Positions 46,514-54,193 of a stretch of DNA of 64,000 nucleotides are shown piece by piece. Location of the stretch: the NCBI GenBank assembly GCA_045629045.1, contig JAZQQM010000061.1:1-64000 (forward strand). The letters are read 5' to 3'. A program made the position numbers and the translations under genes. Under the pieces are notes generated by a model. That model was not told where the DNA came from. It worked only from the letters and a program-made list of their open reading frames with translations, and ran no database searches. The number at the start of each line of letters is the position of its first letter. The first letter of the stretch is position 1. The DNA is from JAILLW01 sp045629045 (GTDB taxonomy: Bacteria > Bacillota > Clostridia > Lachnospirales > Lachnospiraceae).

Positions 46514-47161
46514 ATGGCATTAAAAGTAATGATAGCAGATGATCATTCTCTTATGAGAGAAGGAATAAAACAATTGCTTGAATTTGATGGTCAGATTGAA
46601 GTAATCGCACAGGCGGCAGACGGAAATGAATGTCTTAGTATTTTGGAAGATGGAGTTAATCCGGATATACTTTTGCTTGATATTAACATGCCCAATATGA
46701 ATGGTATTGATGTATTAACACAACTTCGTAATAAGAATTCCACAATTAAGATTCTTATGCTGACTGTTCATAGTGAAGTTGAATATCTTGTTAAAGCTGT
46801 AGATATTGGTGCAGACGGATATGTTCTTAAGGATTCCGGATCTGAAGAATTAAAGGAAGCAATATATAAGATTATGGAAGGTGGTTCATATATCCAGGCA
46901 AATCTTATTCCCGCACTTAATTCAAGACTTATTAACAGAGATATTGATAAAGAGAAGATTGAATCACTTACAAAGAGAGAAGTTGAAATTCTTAAGCAGA
47001 TAGCAGGCGGAAGATTTAATAAAGAGATTGCAGATAATCTTGATATTACAGAAAGAACTGTTAAGAATCATATTTCCAATTTATTTAAGAAGATTGATGT
47101 TAATGATAGAACACAGGCAGCTGTGTTTGCTATTAGAAATAATCTTGTAGAACTATATTAA
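46514..47161 (+). CDS. NarL/DegU-type response regulator
   Basis: The 215-residue protein has a receiver domain with Asp56 in LLDINMPNMNG and a LuxR-type helix-turn-helix (LTKREVEILKQIAGG, TERTVKNHISNLFKKI). Phosphorylation by the upstream kinase would allow DNA binding. The target genes are unknown. A strong terminator follows at 47184-47217. Confidence 0.94.
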   Translation: MALKVMIADDHSLMREGIKQLLEFDGQIEVIAQAADGNECLSILEDGVNPDILLLDINMPNMNGIDVLTQLRNKNSTIKILMLTVHSEVEYLVKAVDIGADGYVLKDSGSEELKEAIYKIMEGGSYIQANLIPALNSRLINRDIDKEKIESLTKREVEILKQIAGGRFNKEIADNLDITERTVKNHISNLFKKIDVNDRTQAAVFAIRNNLVELY

Positions 47162-47183
47162 AATGGTTCTTATGTTGGGGGTT

Positions 47184-47217
47184 GAAGGAGAACACGAAAG
47201 TGTTCTCCTTCTTTTTT
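47184..47217 (+). terminator. Strong Rho-independent terminator
   Basis: A perfect 12-bp stem (GAAGGAGAACAC with GTGTTCTCCTTC) closed by a GAAA tetraloop and followed by six Ts ends the kinase/regulator unit. Confidence 0.9.
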
Positions 47218-47269
47218 AATTAATTTGTGGACGTAGAAGTAGATATAGGAAATTAGTATTCGATGTACG

Positions 47270-47368
47270 CTACTTAGTATTTCTAAGTGTTGCAGATAAA
47301 TTTTAGTTTGTATGGGACGGCACCGAACCATTCGCCATCCATGGCTCAATTGGTTCTTCTGCAAACAT
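47270..47368 (+). repeat. GACGGCACC hairpin repeat, copy A (truncated)
   Basis: Contains the left arm (AGTATTTCTAAGTGTTGCAG) and the core GACGGCACCGAACC ... TGGTTC with the inner GCCA-TCCA-TGGC hairpin. The apical hairpin and right arm are missing; it runs into copy B. The gap 47218-47984 holds no gene, only these repeats and two parS sites. Confidence 0.75.
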
Positions 47369-47379
47369 ATTAGAATCTC

Positions 47380-47590
47380 TTACAGCTGAACTTTCTGTTT
47401 TTCTATGTACGTATCTAGTATTTCTAAGTGACAAATATGTACAGTAACATTTAATGGGACGGCACCAAACCATTCGCCATCCATGGCTCAATTGGTTCTT
47501 TCGCAAACATCCTGTTTGCGAATACCTGTAATTTGTTGTCACTAAGAAATACACGATACTACCATAAGAAAAATAGAAAGTTCAGCAGTA
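47380..47590 (+). repeat. GACGGCACC hairpin repeat, copy B (complete)
   Basis: Arms of about 55 bases (47380-47434 and 47533-47590) are inverted repeats of each other and enclose the conserved core (47456-47498) and an apical hairpin, TTCGCAAAC-ATCCT-GTTTGCGAA, at 47500-47522. The whole could fold as one long hairpin, as a non-autonomous inverted-repeat element or a structured RNA would. Confidence 0.8.
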
Positions 47591-47647
47591 AAAAACACAT
47601 AATGTGTTTGTAAATTTGGATGTTTTATATGTAAAGGGTGTGTGTTT

Positions 47648-47663
47648 TGTTTCACGTGAAACA
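47648..47663. promoter_or_regulatory. parS site 1
   Basis: TGTTTCACGTGAAACA, a perfect match to the ParB-binding consensus, in gene-free DNA about 9 kb from oriC. ParB spreading from such sites organises the origin during segregation. Confidence 0.93.
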
Positions 47664-47875
47664 TGAGGTGGGAGTTGGGGTGTAAAATACAATATTTAGT
47701 GTTGGCAGATTTATTGTGTGACAAAGGCTTGTGGAATTAGGCGTGAAACATTGGGTATGTAAAAATTGTGAAACATAATAGTAAAGGATGTGTGTTTTGT
47801 GAAAAATGGATTGATGTTAGAATTAATTTTAGAGCAACCATAATATTAGGACAAACGGGAAGTAACAACATCTAG

Positions 47876-47891
47876 TGTTTCACGTGAAACA
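47876..47891. promoter_or_regulatory. parS site 2
   Basis: A second perfect TGTTTCACGTGAAACA, 228 bases from site 1. The DNA between is AT-rich and shows no gene. Confidence 0.93.
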
Positions 47892-47984
47892 TGAAACAAT
47901 ATATTGGTATATGTGTTGATACTACTATGATATTAAGTTTTCAAATTGTTAATTAAACTTACGAAGTAAGTCTTGGGGGTTAGT

Positions 47985-48626
47985 GTGAAACATAAGAAGT
48001 TAAACAGAGATGGTTGGGGATTTCAATATTATCCATATTATCAGATGAGAATAGATGAGAGTTTCTTTCATGGTATAGCTTGTCTTATCAGATTAACTGA
48101 TGGCGAAGCCAATTACTGGGAGACACCAAAGGCCGGAAGAATTCAGGTAACAGGTGAAGGAATGTGTTGGCTTGAGTTGATTCCCGATAATTGTAACAGA
48201 GTCATTACTGTTAAATATTTTCCGGATGGCACTTATGATGAAGAAAGAAAGTTATATCCTTTCCCTGCCATTAGTAAATATCAGCCATCAATATGGTATG
48301 TAGATGTTACTGATGGAATTGAGTTTGATGAATACGGCATAGTAACTTATATAGATAAATACCTTGATGTAATATTCACTCCTGAAGGTGATATCAAAAT
48401 TGATGATAGAGATGAACTTGATGCAGCATATGAATCCGGTGAATTATCTAAGGAACAATATGATTCTGCTATAGCCGAAGGGGATGCTATTATTAGTGAA
48501 TTATGCACTGATATATTAAAAACCCATGAATGGTGTGCTAAAATTAGACAAATAGTTGAAGACAGAATTGCCAACGGTGAATCTATTAAAAAATGCAAAG
48601 AAGTGATTGAACTTAGGAGAACTTAG
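47985..48626 (+). CDS. DUF402 domain protein
   Basis: The 213-residue product fits the DUF402 family: a beta-barrel N-terminal part and the motif YIDKYLDVIFTPEGDIKIDD with the conserved acidic residues, then a helical tail. A staphylococcal member is a nucleoside di/triphosphate phosphatase; the role here is unknown. The start was put at the GTG at 47985 after GGGGGT; a TTG at 47973 is the alternative. It is the first of three or four closely spaced small genes. Confidence 0.8.
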   Translation: MKHKKLNRDGWGFQYYPYYQMRIDESFFHGIACLIRLTDGEANYWETPKAGRIQVTGEGMCWLELIPDNCNRVITVKYFPDGTYDEERKLYPFPAISKYQPSIWYVDVTDGIEFDEYGIVTYIDKYLDVIFTPEGDIKIDDRDELDAAYESGELSKEQYDSAIAEGDAIISELCTDILKTHEWCAKIRQIVEDRIANGESIKKCKEVIELRRT

Positions 48627-48631
48627 AATTG

Positions 48632-49312
48632 ATGTTAACAGATGAAATCAGAAATGAATTATTTCGCCTTAAGGATGATGATTTTCGGGAGTTTCACAGT
48701 CGACTGATTCCAACAGTAGCTAAAGAGACAATTATAGGAGTTCGTACTCCGGACCTGCGTAGTTACGCTAAAGAATTATTCAAAGCCGGTGATGTTTCAC
48801 GTTTCACAAATAATCTTCCTCATAAGTATTATGATGAAAATCAGCTCCATGTTTATCTGCTTAATGAGATTAAAGATTTTGATGAATGTATAAAAGAAGT
48901 AGAACGATTCCTTCCTTATATTGATAATTGGGCAGCATGTGATCAGTTAAGACCTAAAGTTTTTGTTAAGAATAAAGTATATCTTTTACCCTATATTAAT
49001 AAATGGTTAGCTTCGGACAAAGTGTATACCATTCGGTTTGCCATTGAATTACTGATGATACACTTTTTAGATGAAGAATTTAATATTAAGTATGTTGAAC
49101 AGGTGGCATCCGTTCACAGTGACGAGTATTATATAGATATGATGATTGCCTGGTATTTTGCTACGGCACTTGCTAAACAATATGATGCGGTGATACCGTT
49201 TATAGAAAACAGAAGGCTTACGCCGCCGGTACATAAAAAGGCAATTCAAAAAGCAGTGGAAAGTTACAGGATTACACCGGAACAGAAGAAATATCTTCGT
49301 AGTCTCAGATAA
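48632..49312 (+). CDS. AlkD-like DNA alkylation repair protein
   Basis: The 226-residue protein is built of HEAT-like helical repeats and has the AlkD pattern IGVRTPDLRSYAKEL, NWAACDQL and MMIAWYFATALAKQ. AlkD-type enzymes excise N3- and N7-alkylated bases without flipping them. The ATG at 48632 was chosen; a TTG one codon earlier has slightly better spacing to AGGAGA. It begins 5 bases after the DUF402 gene. Confidence 0.88.
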   Translation: MLTDEIRNELFRLKDDDFREFHSRLIPTVAKETIIGVRTPDLRSYAKELFKAGDVSRFTNNLPHKYYDENQLHVYLLNEIKDFDECIKEVERFLPYIDNWAACDQLRPKVFVKNKVYLLPYINKWLASDKVYTIRFAIELLMIHFLDEEFNIKYVEQVASVHSDEYYIDMMIAWYFATALAKQYDAVIPFIENRRLTPPVHKKAIQKAVESYRITPEQKKYLRSLR

Positions 49313-49332
49313 TATTGTATAGGAAAATTAAA

Positions 49333-49767
49333 ATGATTAGAGAATTGGTAGATAGTGATTTTCAGGGATTAATGGAATTGTATATGCAGCTGCATGATAA
49401 CCCAATGCCCGAAAAGACACCGGAAATAATTGAAAAATGGAATAAAATTATTAATGACAAAGATCATCATATTGTTGTTGCCGAAGAGGATGGTAAAATT
49501 GTATCTTCATGTGTTTGTGTTATAATTCCCAATCTGACACATGGGCAGCGACCATATGCTTTTATCGAAAATGTTGTTACCGATGAAAATTATCGTGGTA
49601 AGGGGTTAGCAACACAATGTCTTAATTATGCTAAAGAAATAGCGATGGATAACAACTGTTATAAAATGATGTTGCTTACGGGTTCAAAGAAAGAAACTAC
49701 TTTAAACTTTTATCGTAAAGCAGGATATAACAGCGAAGATAAAACAGCCTTTATTCAGTGGCTCTAG
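49333..49767 (+). CDS. GNAT-family N-acetyltransferase
   Basis: The 144-residue protein has the GNAT acetyl-CoA motif NYRGKGLATQCLNYA (V-x-x-x-R-G-K-G-x-A pattern) and the later TLNFYRKAGY. The acceptor is unknown. The ATG at 49333 follows AGGAAA; upstream codons to a TTG at 49315 are in frame but have no site. A half copy of the GTGACA/GGGACGG repeat begins immediately after its stop. Confidence 0.88.
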   Translation: MIRELVDSDFQGLMELYMQLHDNPMPEKTPEIIEKWNKIINDKDHHIVVAEEDGKIVSSCVCVIIPNLTHGQRPYAFIENVVTDENYRGKGLATQCLNYAKEIAMDNNCYKMMLLTGSKKETTLNFYRKAGYNSEDKTAFIQWL

Positions 49768-49768
49768 T

Positions 49769-49795
49769 AGGGACGGTCCTTTTGCCACGTTTTTT
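49769..49795 (+). repeat. Partial GGGACGG/GTGACA repeat
   Basis: TAGGGACGGTCCTTTTGCCA is a diverged half of the outer repeat seen at 50451-50485. It abuts the stop codon of the GNAT gene and precedes the ribosome site of the next gene. Confidence 0.6.
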
Positions 49796-49810
49796 AAGGA
49801 GGATAAATTT

Positions 49811-50449
49811 ATGAATGAATCTAAAAAGGAATTTTATAGGAAACAGGCAAATTCTATCATCAATAAAATGAAAGCTCGTAAGATAGAAGGATATTACTGC
49901 GATAATGTAAAAGAGGCGCAGGATAAATTCTTAGAACTTCTCGGAGACAGTAAAAAGATTATTTCGTACGGCGGATCAATGACAATAGATGAAAACGGTT
50001 TTAAGGAAATTGCCGAAAAAGCAGGACATACATTGATTAAACGCGAGGATTACAAAACTCCAGAAGCTCAAAAAGAAATGAAAGCTAAAATCAGTACATC
50101 AGATGTATTTTTAATGAGTTCAAATGCTATTACCCTTGACGGCGAACTTATTAATATTGATGGTGCAGGTTCCAGAGTTGCATATCTTATTTACGGTCCC
50201 GATGAGGTAATAATCGTAGCGGGCATGAACAAAATTGTTACAGATGTGGAGTCCGGAATCGAAAGAGTTCGTAATTTCGCATCACCACCCAATACTACAA
50301 GACTTAATGTTGATAGCCCGTGTGCAAAGACGGGTCAGTGCGGAAACTGTCTTGAAAATACCATTTGCTGCCAGATAGTAGTTACCAGAGCTTCCAGAAT
50401 TCCCGGAAGAATCAAGGTAATTCTTGTTGGCGAGGAATTAGGTTATTGA
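49811..50449 (+). CDS. LUD-domain (LutC/YkgG-like) protein
   Basis: The 212-residue product is a single LUD domain: ISYGGSMTIDENGFKE, SSNAITLDGELINIDGAG and IVAGMNKIV are typical, as is the cysteine-containing C-terminus (CAKTGQCGNC). LutC-type proteins take part in lactate oxidation with LutA and LutB, but neither is present; stand-alone versions of this length are common in Clostridia and their role is unclear. AAGGAGG precedes the start. Confidence 0.85.
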   Translation: MNESKKEFYRKQANSIINKMKARKIEGYYCDNVKEAQDKFLELLGDSKKIISYGGSMTIDENGFKEIAEKAGHTLIKREDYKTPEAQKEMKAKISTSDVFLMSSNAITLDGELINIDGAGSRVAYLIYGPDEVIIVAGMNKIVTDVESGIERVRNFASPPNTTRLNVDSPCAKTGQCGNCLENTICCQIVVTRASRIPGRIKVILVGEELGY

Positions 50450-50450
50450 G

Positions 50451-50769
50451 TGTGACAGTAGGGACGGTTCTTTTTGTCACATTTTAGATTACAAATAATG
50501 TGGGGATGTTGTTATTCCTTTATTTTTAAGTACGTTCTCTAGTATTTCTAAGTGTTGCAGATTTAATGATTTGGTTAATATGACGGCACCGAACCATTCG
50601 CCATCCATGGCTCAGTTGGTTCTTTCGCCTGCATCCTGCAGGCTCATGCCTGATAGAAGGCAACACTAAGAACTACACGAGAACTCCCTAATAAAAATAA
50701 ATGAATAACAACATCCCCACTTTTTAAATGTTCAAAAATGTGACAAAAAGAACCGTCCCTACTGTCACA
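50451..50769. repeat. Nested inverted repeat, outer arms TGTGACAGTAGGGACGG
   Basis: The arms 50451-50485 and 50735-50769 are perfect 35-base inverted complements. A second perfect 17-bp stem (50500-50516 with 50704-50720) lies inside. Repeat copy C sits at the centre. The left arm starts one base after the LUD stop and the right arm contains the TGA stop of the MATE gene. It probably also works as a bidirectional terminator. Confidence 0.85.
50531..50686 (+). repeat. GACGGCACC hairpin repeat, copy C
   Basis: Terminal inverted repeats of about 26 bases (50531-50557 and 50660-50686) enclose the core (GAACCA 50591-50596, TGGTTC 50617-50622) and an apical hairpin GCCTGC-ATCCT-GCAGGC at 50627-50643. 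The apical stem differs from copy B yet still pairs, with the same loop. Confidence 0.8.
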
Positions 50770-52111
50770 TTTTATTTAAAAATTGCTTGTGGACGATAAA
50801 CGAGAGAATGACAGTCAAAATATCTGCTGCAAGCTGTGACCATACGAGACCGTACATACCGCAAATAGTGTTTAGAAGAAACAGCATGGGAATATTAAAG
50901 ACCGCCCATCGCATAACTCCAAGGAAAAGAGCTTCTTTACCGCGTCCATAACCGTTAAACAGGTGAACATGATAAAAGCTTAAAAACATAAATAATGTTG
51001 CAAGGCATCTGATTCGCAAAAAATTAGTGCCAAGGGTAACTGTTTGAGAATCATTTATGAAAAATTGCATAATATACGGTGCGAATACTTCATATAGTGT
51101 AATGCTGATGAGGGCGCATATAATTCCGCATTTAAGGGAAAAGCTTGCTATTTTTTTCATACGGGTATAATTTTTGGAAGCATAGTTATATGCAATTATT
51201 GGTACCATTCCCTGACAAATGCCTATTCCGATATTTAGAGGTAATCTTTCGGCCTTAAGAACGATTCCTATTGAAGCAAGAGCAATATCACCGTAAGACG
51301 ACATCAGCTTGTCCAAAACTATATAATCTATGTCAAATAGCAGGGTTGCAACTGCAGCCGGTATGCCAACGGTAAATATCATAAGGATATTGTCTTTGTT
51401 AGGACAGTGCTTAGGTAAAGACAACGTAAGAACGGAAGTATGTCGCATTCTTATGATAGTAACTATAAAATATATACATGAAATGATGTTAGAAAGACAG
51501 GTTGCAATTCCTGCGCCTATAATTTCATTTCCCCTTGGCAAAAGTATAAACATAAAAATAGGATCAAGAATAATATTTATTACACCGCCGAGAGTGACGC
51601 CAAATCCGGCTTTGCCCGATTCGCCAATGCTTCTAATCATATTGGAAAGTACATTCGTAAGAATGGTAGGAAGGCCTCCGAGCACAATTACACAAATGGC
51701 ATATTGATAAGCATAGTTATAAGTATCACTACTGGCACCCAACAAGTTTAGTATTGGTTGCATGAATATCAGAATAGACAAAGAATATACTAATGCAGCT
51801 ATGATAGAAATATATACGGAAAAGCTAAATACTTTTTGTGCATCATCTTTTTTATCATTTCCAAGGAGTCTTGAAATTAAAGATCCGCCACCAACGCCTG
51901 CTACCGAAGCAATCGGAAGAGCAATATTAAATAACGGAAGTATGAGTGAGGCGGCCGCTACCATTTGTGGATTATTGGTTCTTCCTATAAAAAACGTATC
52001 AGCCATGCTATATATAAGAACAATTAGCTGACCTATTATCGTAGGAATTGCCATACGACTGACAGCCTTTGAAACGGGCATATTTTCAAAAAGTTCTTTG
52101 TTATCTTTCAT
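50765..52111 (-). CDS. MATE-family efflux transporter
   Basis: The 448-residue protein has twelve predicted membrane helices in two related halves and MATE signatures (VSRMAIPTIIGQLIVLIYSM, DTFFIGRTNN, GVGGGSLISRLLGN). It should export drugs or metabolites using an ion gradient. The start at 52111 follows GAGAG and overlaps the upstream gene by 11 bases; a longer frame to 52183 lies within that gene. Its last codons and TGA stop come from the repeat at 50735-50769, so the original C-terminus may have been altered. Confidence 0.9.
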   Translation of the reverse strand: MKDNKELFENMPVSKAVSRMAIPTIIGQLIVLIYSMADTFFIGRTNNPQMVAAASLILPLFNIALPIASVAGVGGGSLISRLLGNDKKDDAQKVFSFSVYISIIAALVYSLSILIFMQPILNLLGASSDTYNYAYQYAICVIVLGGLPTILTNVLSNMIRSIGESGKAGFGVTLGGVINIILDPIFMFILLPRGNEIIGAGIATCLSNIISCIYFIVTIIRMRHTSVLTLSLPKHCPNKDNILMIFTVGIPAAVATLLFDIDYIVLDKLMSSYGDIALASIGIVLKAERLPLNIGIGICQGMVPIIAYNYASKNYTRMKKIASFSLKCGIICALISITLYEVFAPYIMQFFINDSQTVTLGTNFLRIRCLATLFMFLSFYHVHLFNGYGRGKEALFLGVMRWAVFNIPMLFLLNTICGMYGLVWSQLAADILTVILSFIVHKQFLNKM

Positions 52112-53573
52112 AAGTGATTCTCTCAAAAGTAAATTCCGTAAAATATGGTTGTGGTTTTGGTGGATTATCAATGTTATCGGCAAGATGCTTTACCAGATAT
52201 ACCGTATCAAACCATTCGCCAAACTTAGAGCCTGTCTTTGAAAGACGACCCTCTTCAATATATCCGTGTTTTTTATGAAAAGAAATACTTTCTTTCGGAA
52301 GATATTGTGTGTCGCGTGGAGTATCAGCAATCACTGCGTAGAGATTAATGATTCCCTGCCGAGTTAAGGTAGTTTCGATAGCATCCAAAAGAAGACTTCC
52401 GATTTCCTGTCGATGTATATCTTTGTCAATATAGATTGATAATTCACTGTCCCAGGCATAAGCTGCTCGGGTTTTAAAAGTTGATGCGTAAGCAAAACCT
52501 AATATTTTTCCATCTTTCTCGGCAACGTAATAGGGAAAGGATTTTCGAATTTCACGTATTCTGTTTTGGAATTCTTCCACAGAAGGAATTTCGGTTTCGA
52601 ATGTAACAGCTGTGTTTTTTACATAATATGAATAAATGGAAAGAAGCTTATCAGCATCAGCCGGGGTTGCCATTCTAATGTATATAGGATTGCGGTTATG
52701 GGCATAATCAGGAATATTGAGTTCTTGAGCCGCCAGTCTAAAATGTTCTTCTGTCGGAAATTCATCCGTCAGATTATTATACGCTTTGCCCATTAAGTCA
52801 TACGCTTTGCCGACCATATATGATGCTCGGTCTATACCGCTCGTGAGAGTCTGAATATTGGAATTCATAAACCAATGGGCGCGGTCATATAGGCCTGACG
52901 TAAAGATTTCTTCAACAACTGCTTTGGTATCATAGGGTAACGAAAGGAAGTCAACTTTCCAATCTGTTAGACCGCTATTATCTACACTCGTCAACAAAAC
53001 ACACTCGGCATTTGTGGCATTACTAATCGGAATACCGCAGGAACCGGTATTTATGTAAGTTTTGCCGTTATGCTTATATATACAGCGCTGGTGAGTATGG
53101 CCTGATATCAGGTAGTCCGTATCTATAGAATCCAGCCATTTATCGGAAGTTTCCGTATCCATATAGATATGCTCCCTCGTGGAAGCAGGCGACCCGTGGC
53201 AAAAAGATATAGACGGATACCCCTCTAATACTAACTTATCCGAAATGGGAAGTTCTTCAAAAAACCTGTAGTCATTTTCTGTGAGTCGTTCACGGGTGTA
53301 GAGAAGATTTCCTGTTGCGGAACCGTCTTTCCAACCCTTATCATTCAATTTATCCTCCAGAAAATAATCTTCTCTGTTACCGCGTACCATCAGAACTTTA
53401 TATTCTTTTTGCAAAGAATATACCATTTCCATGACCTTTTCGGGACAGGGAGTATCGGATACGTAGTCACCAAGAAGGAGATAATAATCTACATTTTCTT
53501 TCTTAAAATATTCAATACAAGCTTCAAAAGCGCGATAGTTGCTGTGAATATCGCTTATAATTCCGATTTTCAA
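52101..53573 (-). CDS. Metallophosphoesterase-GNAT acetyltransferase fusion
   Basis: The 490-residue protein joins two enzymes. Residues 1 to about 240 are a calcineurin-like phosphoesterase (MKIGIISDIHSN, LLLGDYVSD, VRGNRED, SFCHGSP, ISGHTHQ, holding all metal ligands), closest in style to small cyclic-phosphodiesterase/YfcE-type proteins. Residues about 300-470 are a GNAT domain of the phosphinothricin-acetyltransferase type (IRMATPADADKLLSIY, ELSIYIDKDIHRQEIGSLLL). A helical linker lies between. The combination is unusual. The substrate of either part is unknown. A MATE gene overlaps its end. Confidence 0.85.
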   Translation of the reverse strand: MKIGIISDIHSNYRAFEACIEYFKKENVDYYLLLGDYVSDTPCPEKVMEMVYSLQKEYKVLMVRGNREDYFLEDKLNDKGWKDGSATGNLLYTRERLTENDYRFFEELPISDKLVLEGYPSISFCHGSPASTREHIYMDTETSDKWLDSIDTDYLISGHTHQRCIYKHNGKTYINTGSCGIPISNATNAECVLLTSVDNSGLTDWKVDFLSLPYDTKAVVEEIFTSGLYDRAHWFMNSNIQTLTSGIDRASYMVGKAYDLMGKAYNNLTDEFPTEEHFRLAAQELNIPDYAHNRNPIYIRMATPADADKLLSIYSYYVKNTAVTFETEIPSVEEFQNRIREIRKSFPYYVAEKDGKILGFAYASTFKTRAAYAWDSELSIYIDKDIHRQEIGSLLLDAIETTLTRQGIINLYAVIADTPRDTQYLPKESISFHKKHGYIEEGRLSKTGSKFGEWFDTVYLVKHLADNIDNPPKPQPYFTEFTFERITYER

Positions 53574-53756
53574 CGTAAAATTGCTCCATAAATATAGATG
53601 TTTTAATCAATTACCATGGAATTATTATATCGCAGAAAAATTAAGTTAAGATAAAAAATATAGAAGAAAAATCTCTGTCTTTGTATACTATTTTCTTTTA
53701 TCTTCGTATATTATATTAAGTAACAATAATTTATGATAATAAACAGGAGGATTAAC

Positions 53757-53954
53757 ATGATAAATGACAATTTAAAATCATTTGAAATTAAGGCAGATGA
53801 ACTTGAAAATGTAACCGGCGGTGCAGACACAAGTAAATATCCGGTTACTTGTAGAAATGCTAAATGTCAAAAGATATATTATATTAATCTAAATGACGGT
53901 AGTTCGAGTTACAGTTGTCCTTATTGTAATTCACAAATTCGTATTTACGGTTAA
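53757..53954 (+). CDS. Small double-glycine leader peptide with four cysteines
   Basis: A 65-residue product starts at 53757 behind a perfect AGGAGG. Residues 1-23 look like a bacteriocin-type leader: SFEIKADELENVTGG ends in the Gly-Gly cleavage site. The remaining 42 residues carry four cysteines as CRNAKC and CPYC, two pairs that could hold zinc, form disulfides or be targets of modification. It may be a RiPP or class II bacteriocin precursor. Its neighbours are a phosphoesterase fusion and an esterase on the other strand; the radical SAM genes begin 2 kb downstream. Whether it belongs to that cluster is unproven. No transporter is near. Confidence 0.65.
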   Translation: MINDNLKSFEIKADELENVTGGADTSKYPVTCRNAKCQKIYYINLNDGSSSYSCPYCNSQIRIYG

Positions 53955-53962
53955 TAACAAAA

Positions 53963-54193
53963 TGTGACAGTAGGGACGGTTCTTACTGTCACATTTTTGA
54001 TTTGTTTATAATCGCAAGAACTAATTGAGCCATGGATGGCGAATAGTTCGGTGCCGTGCCGTTAAGAAAAATACTTAATTGCAACACTTAGAACTGCAAG
54101 AGTGCTGACGTGAAATAGATAATACTATATCCGTTCTGCAGTATCTAATTAATTTCCTAAAATGTGACAAAAAGAATCGTCCCTATTGTCACA
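53963..54193. repeat. Nested inverted repeat with hairpin repeat copy D (inverted)
   Basis: Outer arms 53963-53993 and 54163-54193 match as inverted complements at 27 of 31 positions and are of the GTGACA/GGGACGG type. Inside, on the minus strand, lies the core with GAACTA pairing TAGTTC (54018-54049) and the GCCA-TCCA-TGGC inner hairpin. It starts 8 bases after the peptide stop and ends one base before the esterase stop. Confidence 0.8.

Noticed and set aside
47170..47724. Several short minus-strand frames between the response regulator and the DUF402 gene
   Set aside because: They are made of the hairpin repeats (the repeated Glu-Pro-Trp-Met-Ala residues come from the repeat core) and have no ribosome sites.
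48788..48810. Further parS site inside the AlkD-like gene
   Set aside because: GTTTCACGTTTCAC is not the inverted-repeat form required; only one half matches.
47270..50686. Possible CRISPR array from the repeated GACGGCACC segments
   Set aside because: Copies are few, unequal in spacing, flanked by inverted arms and lie between genes; no cas genes are present.
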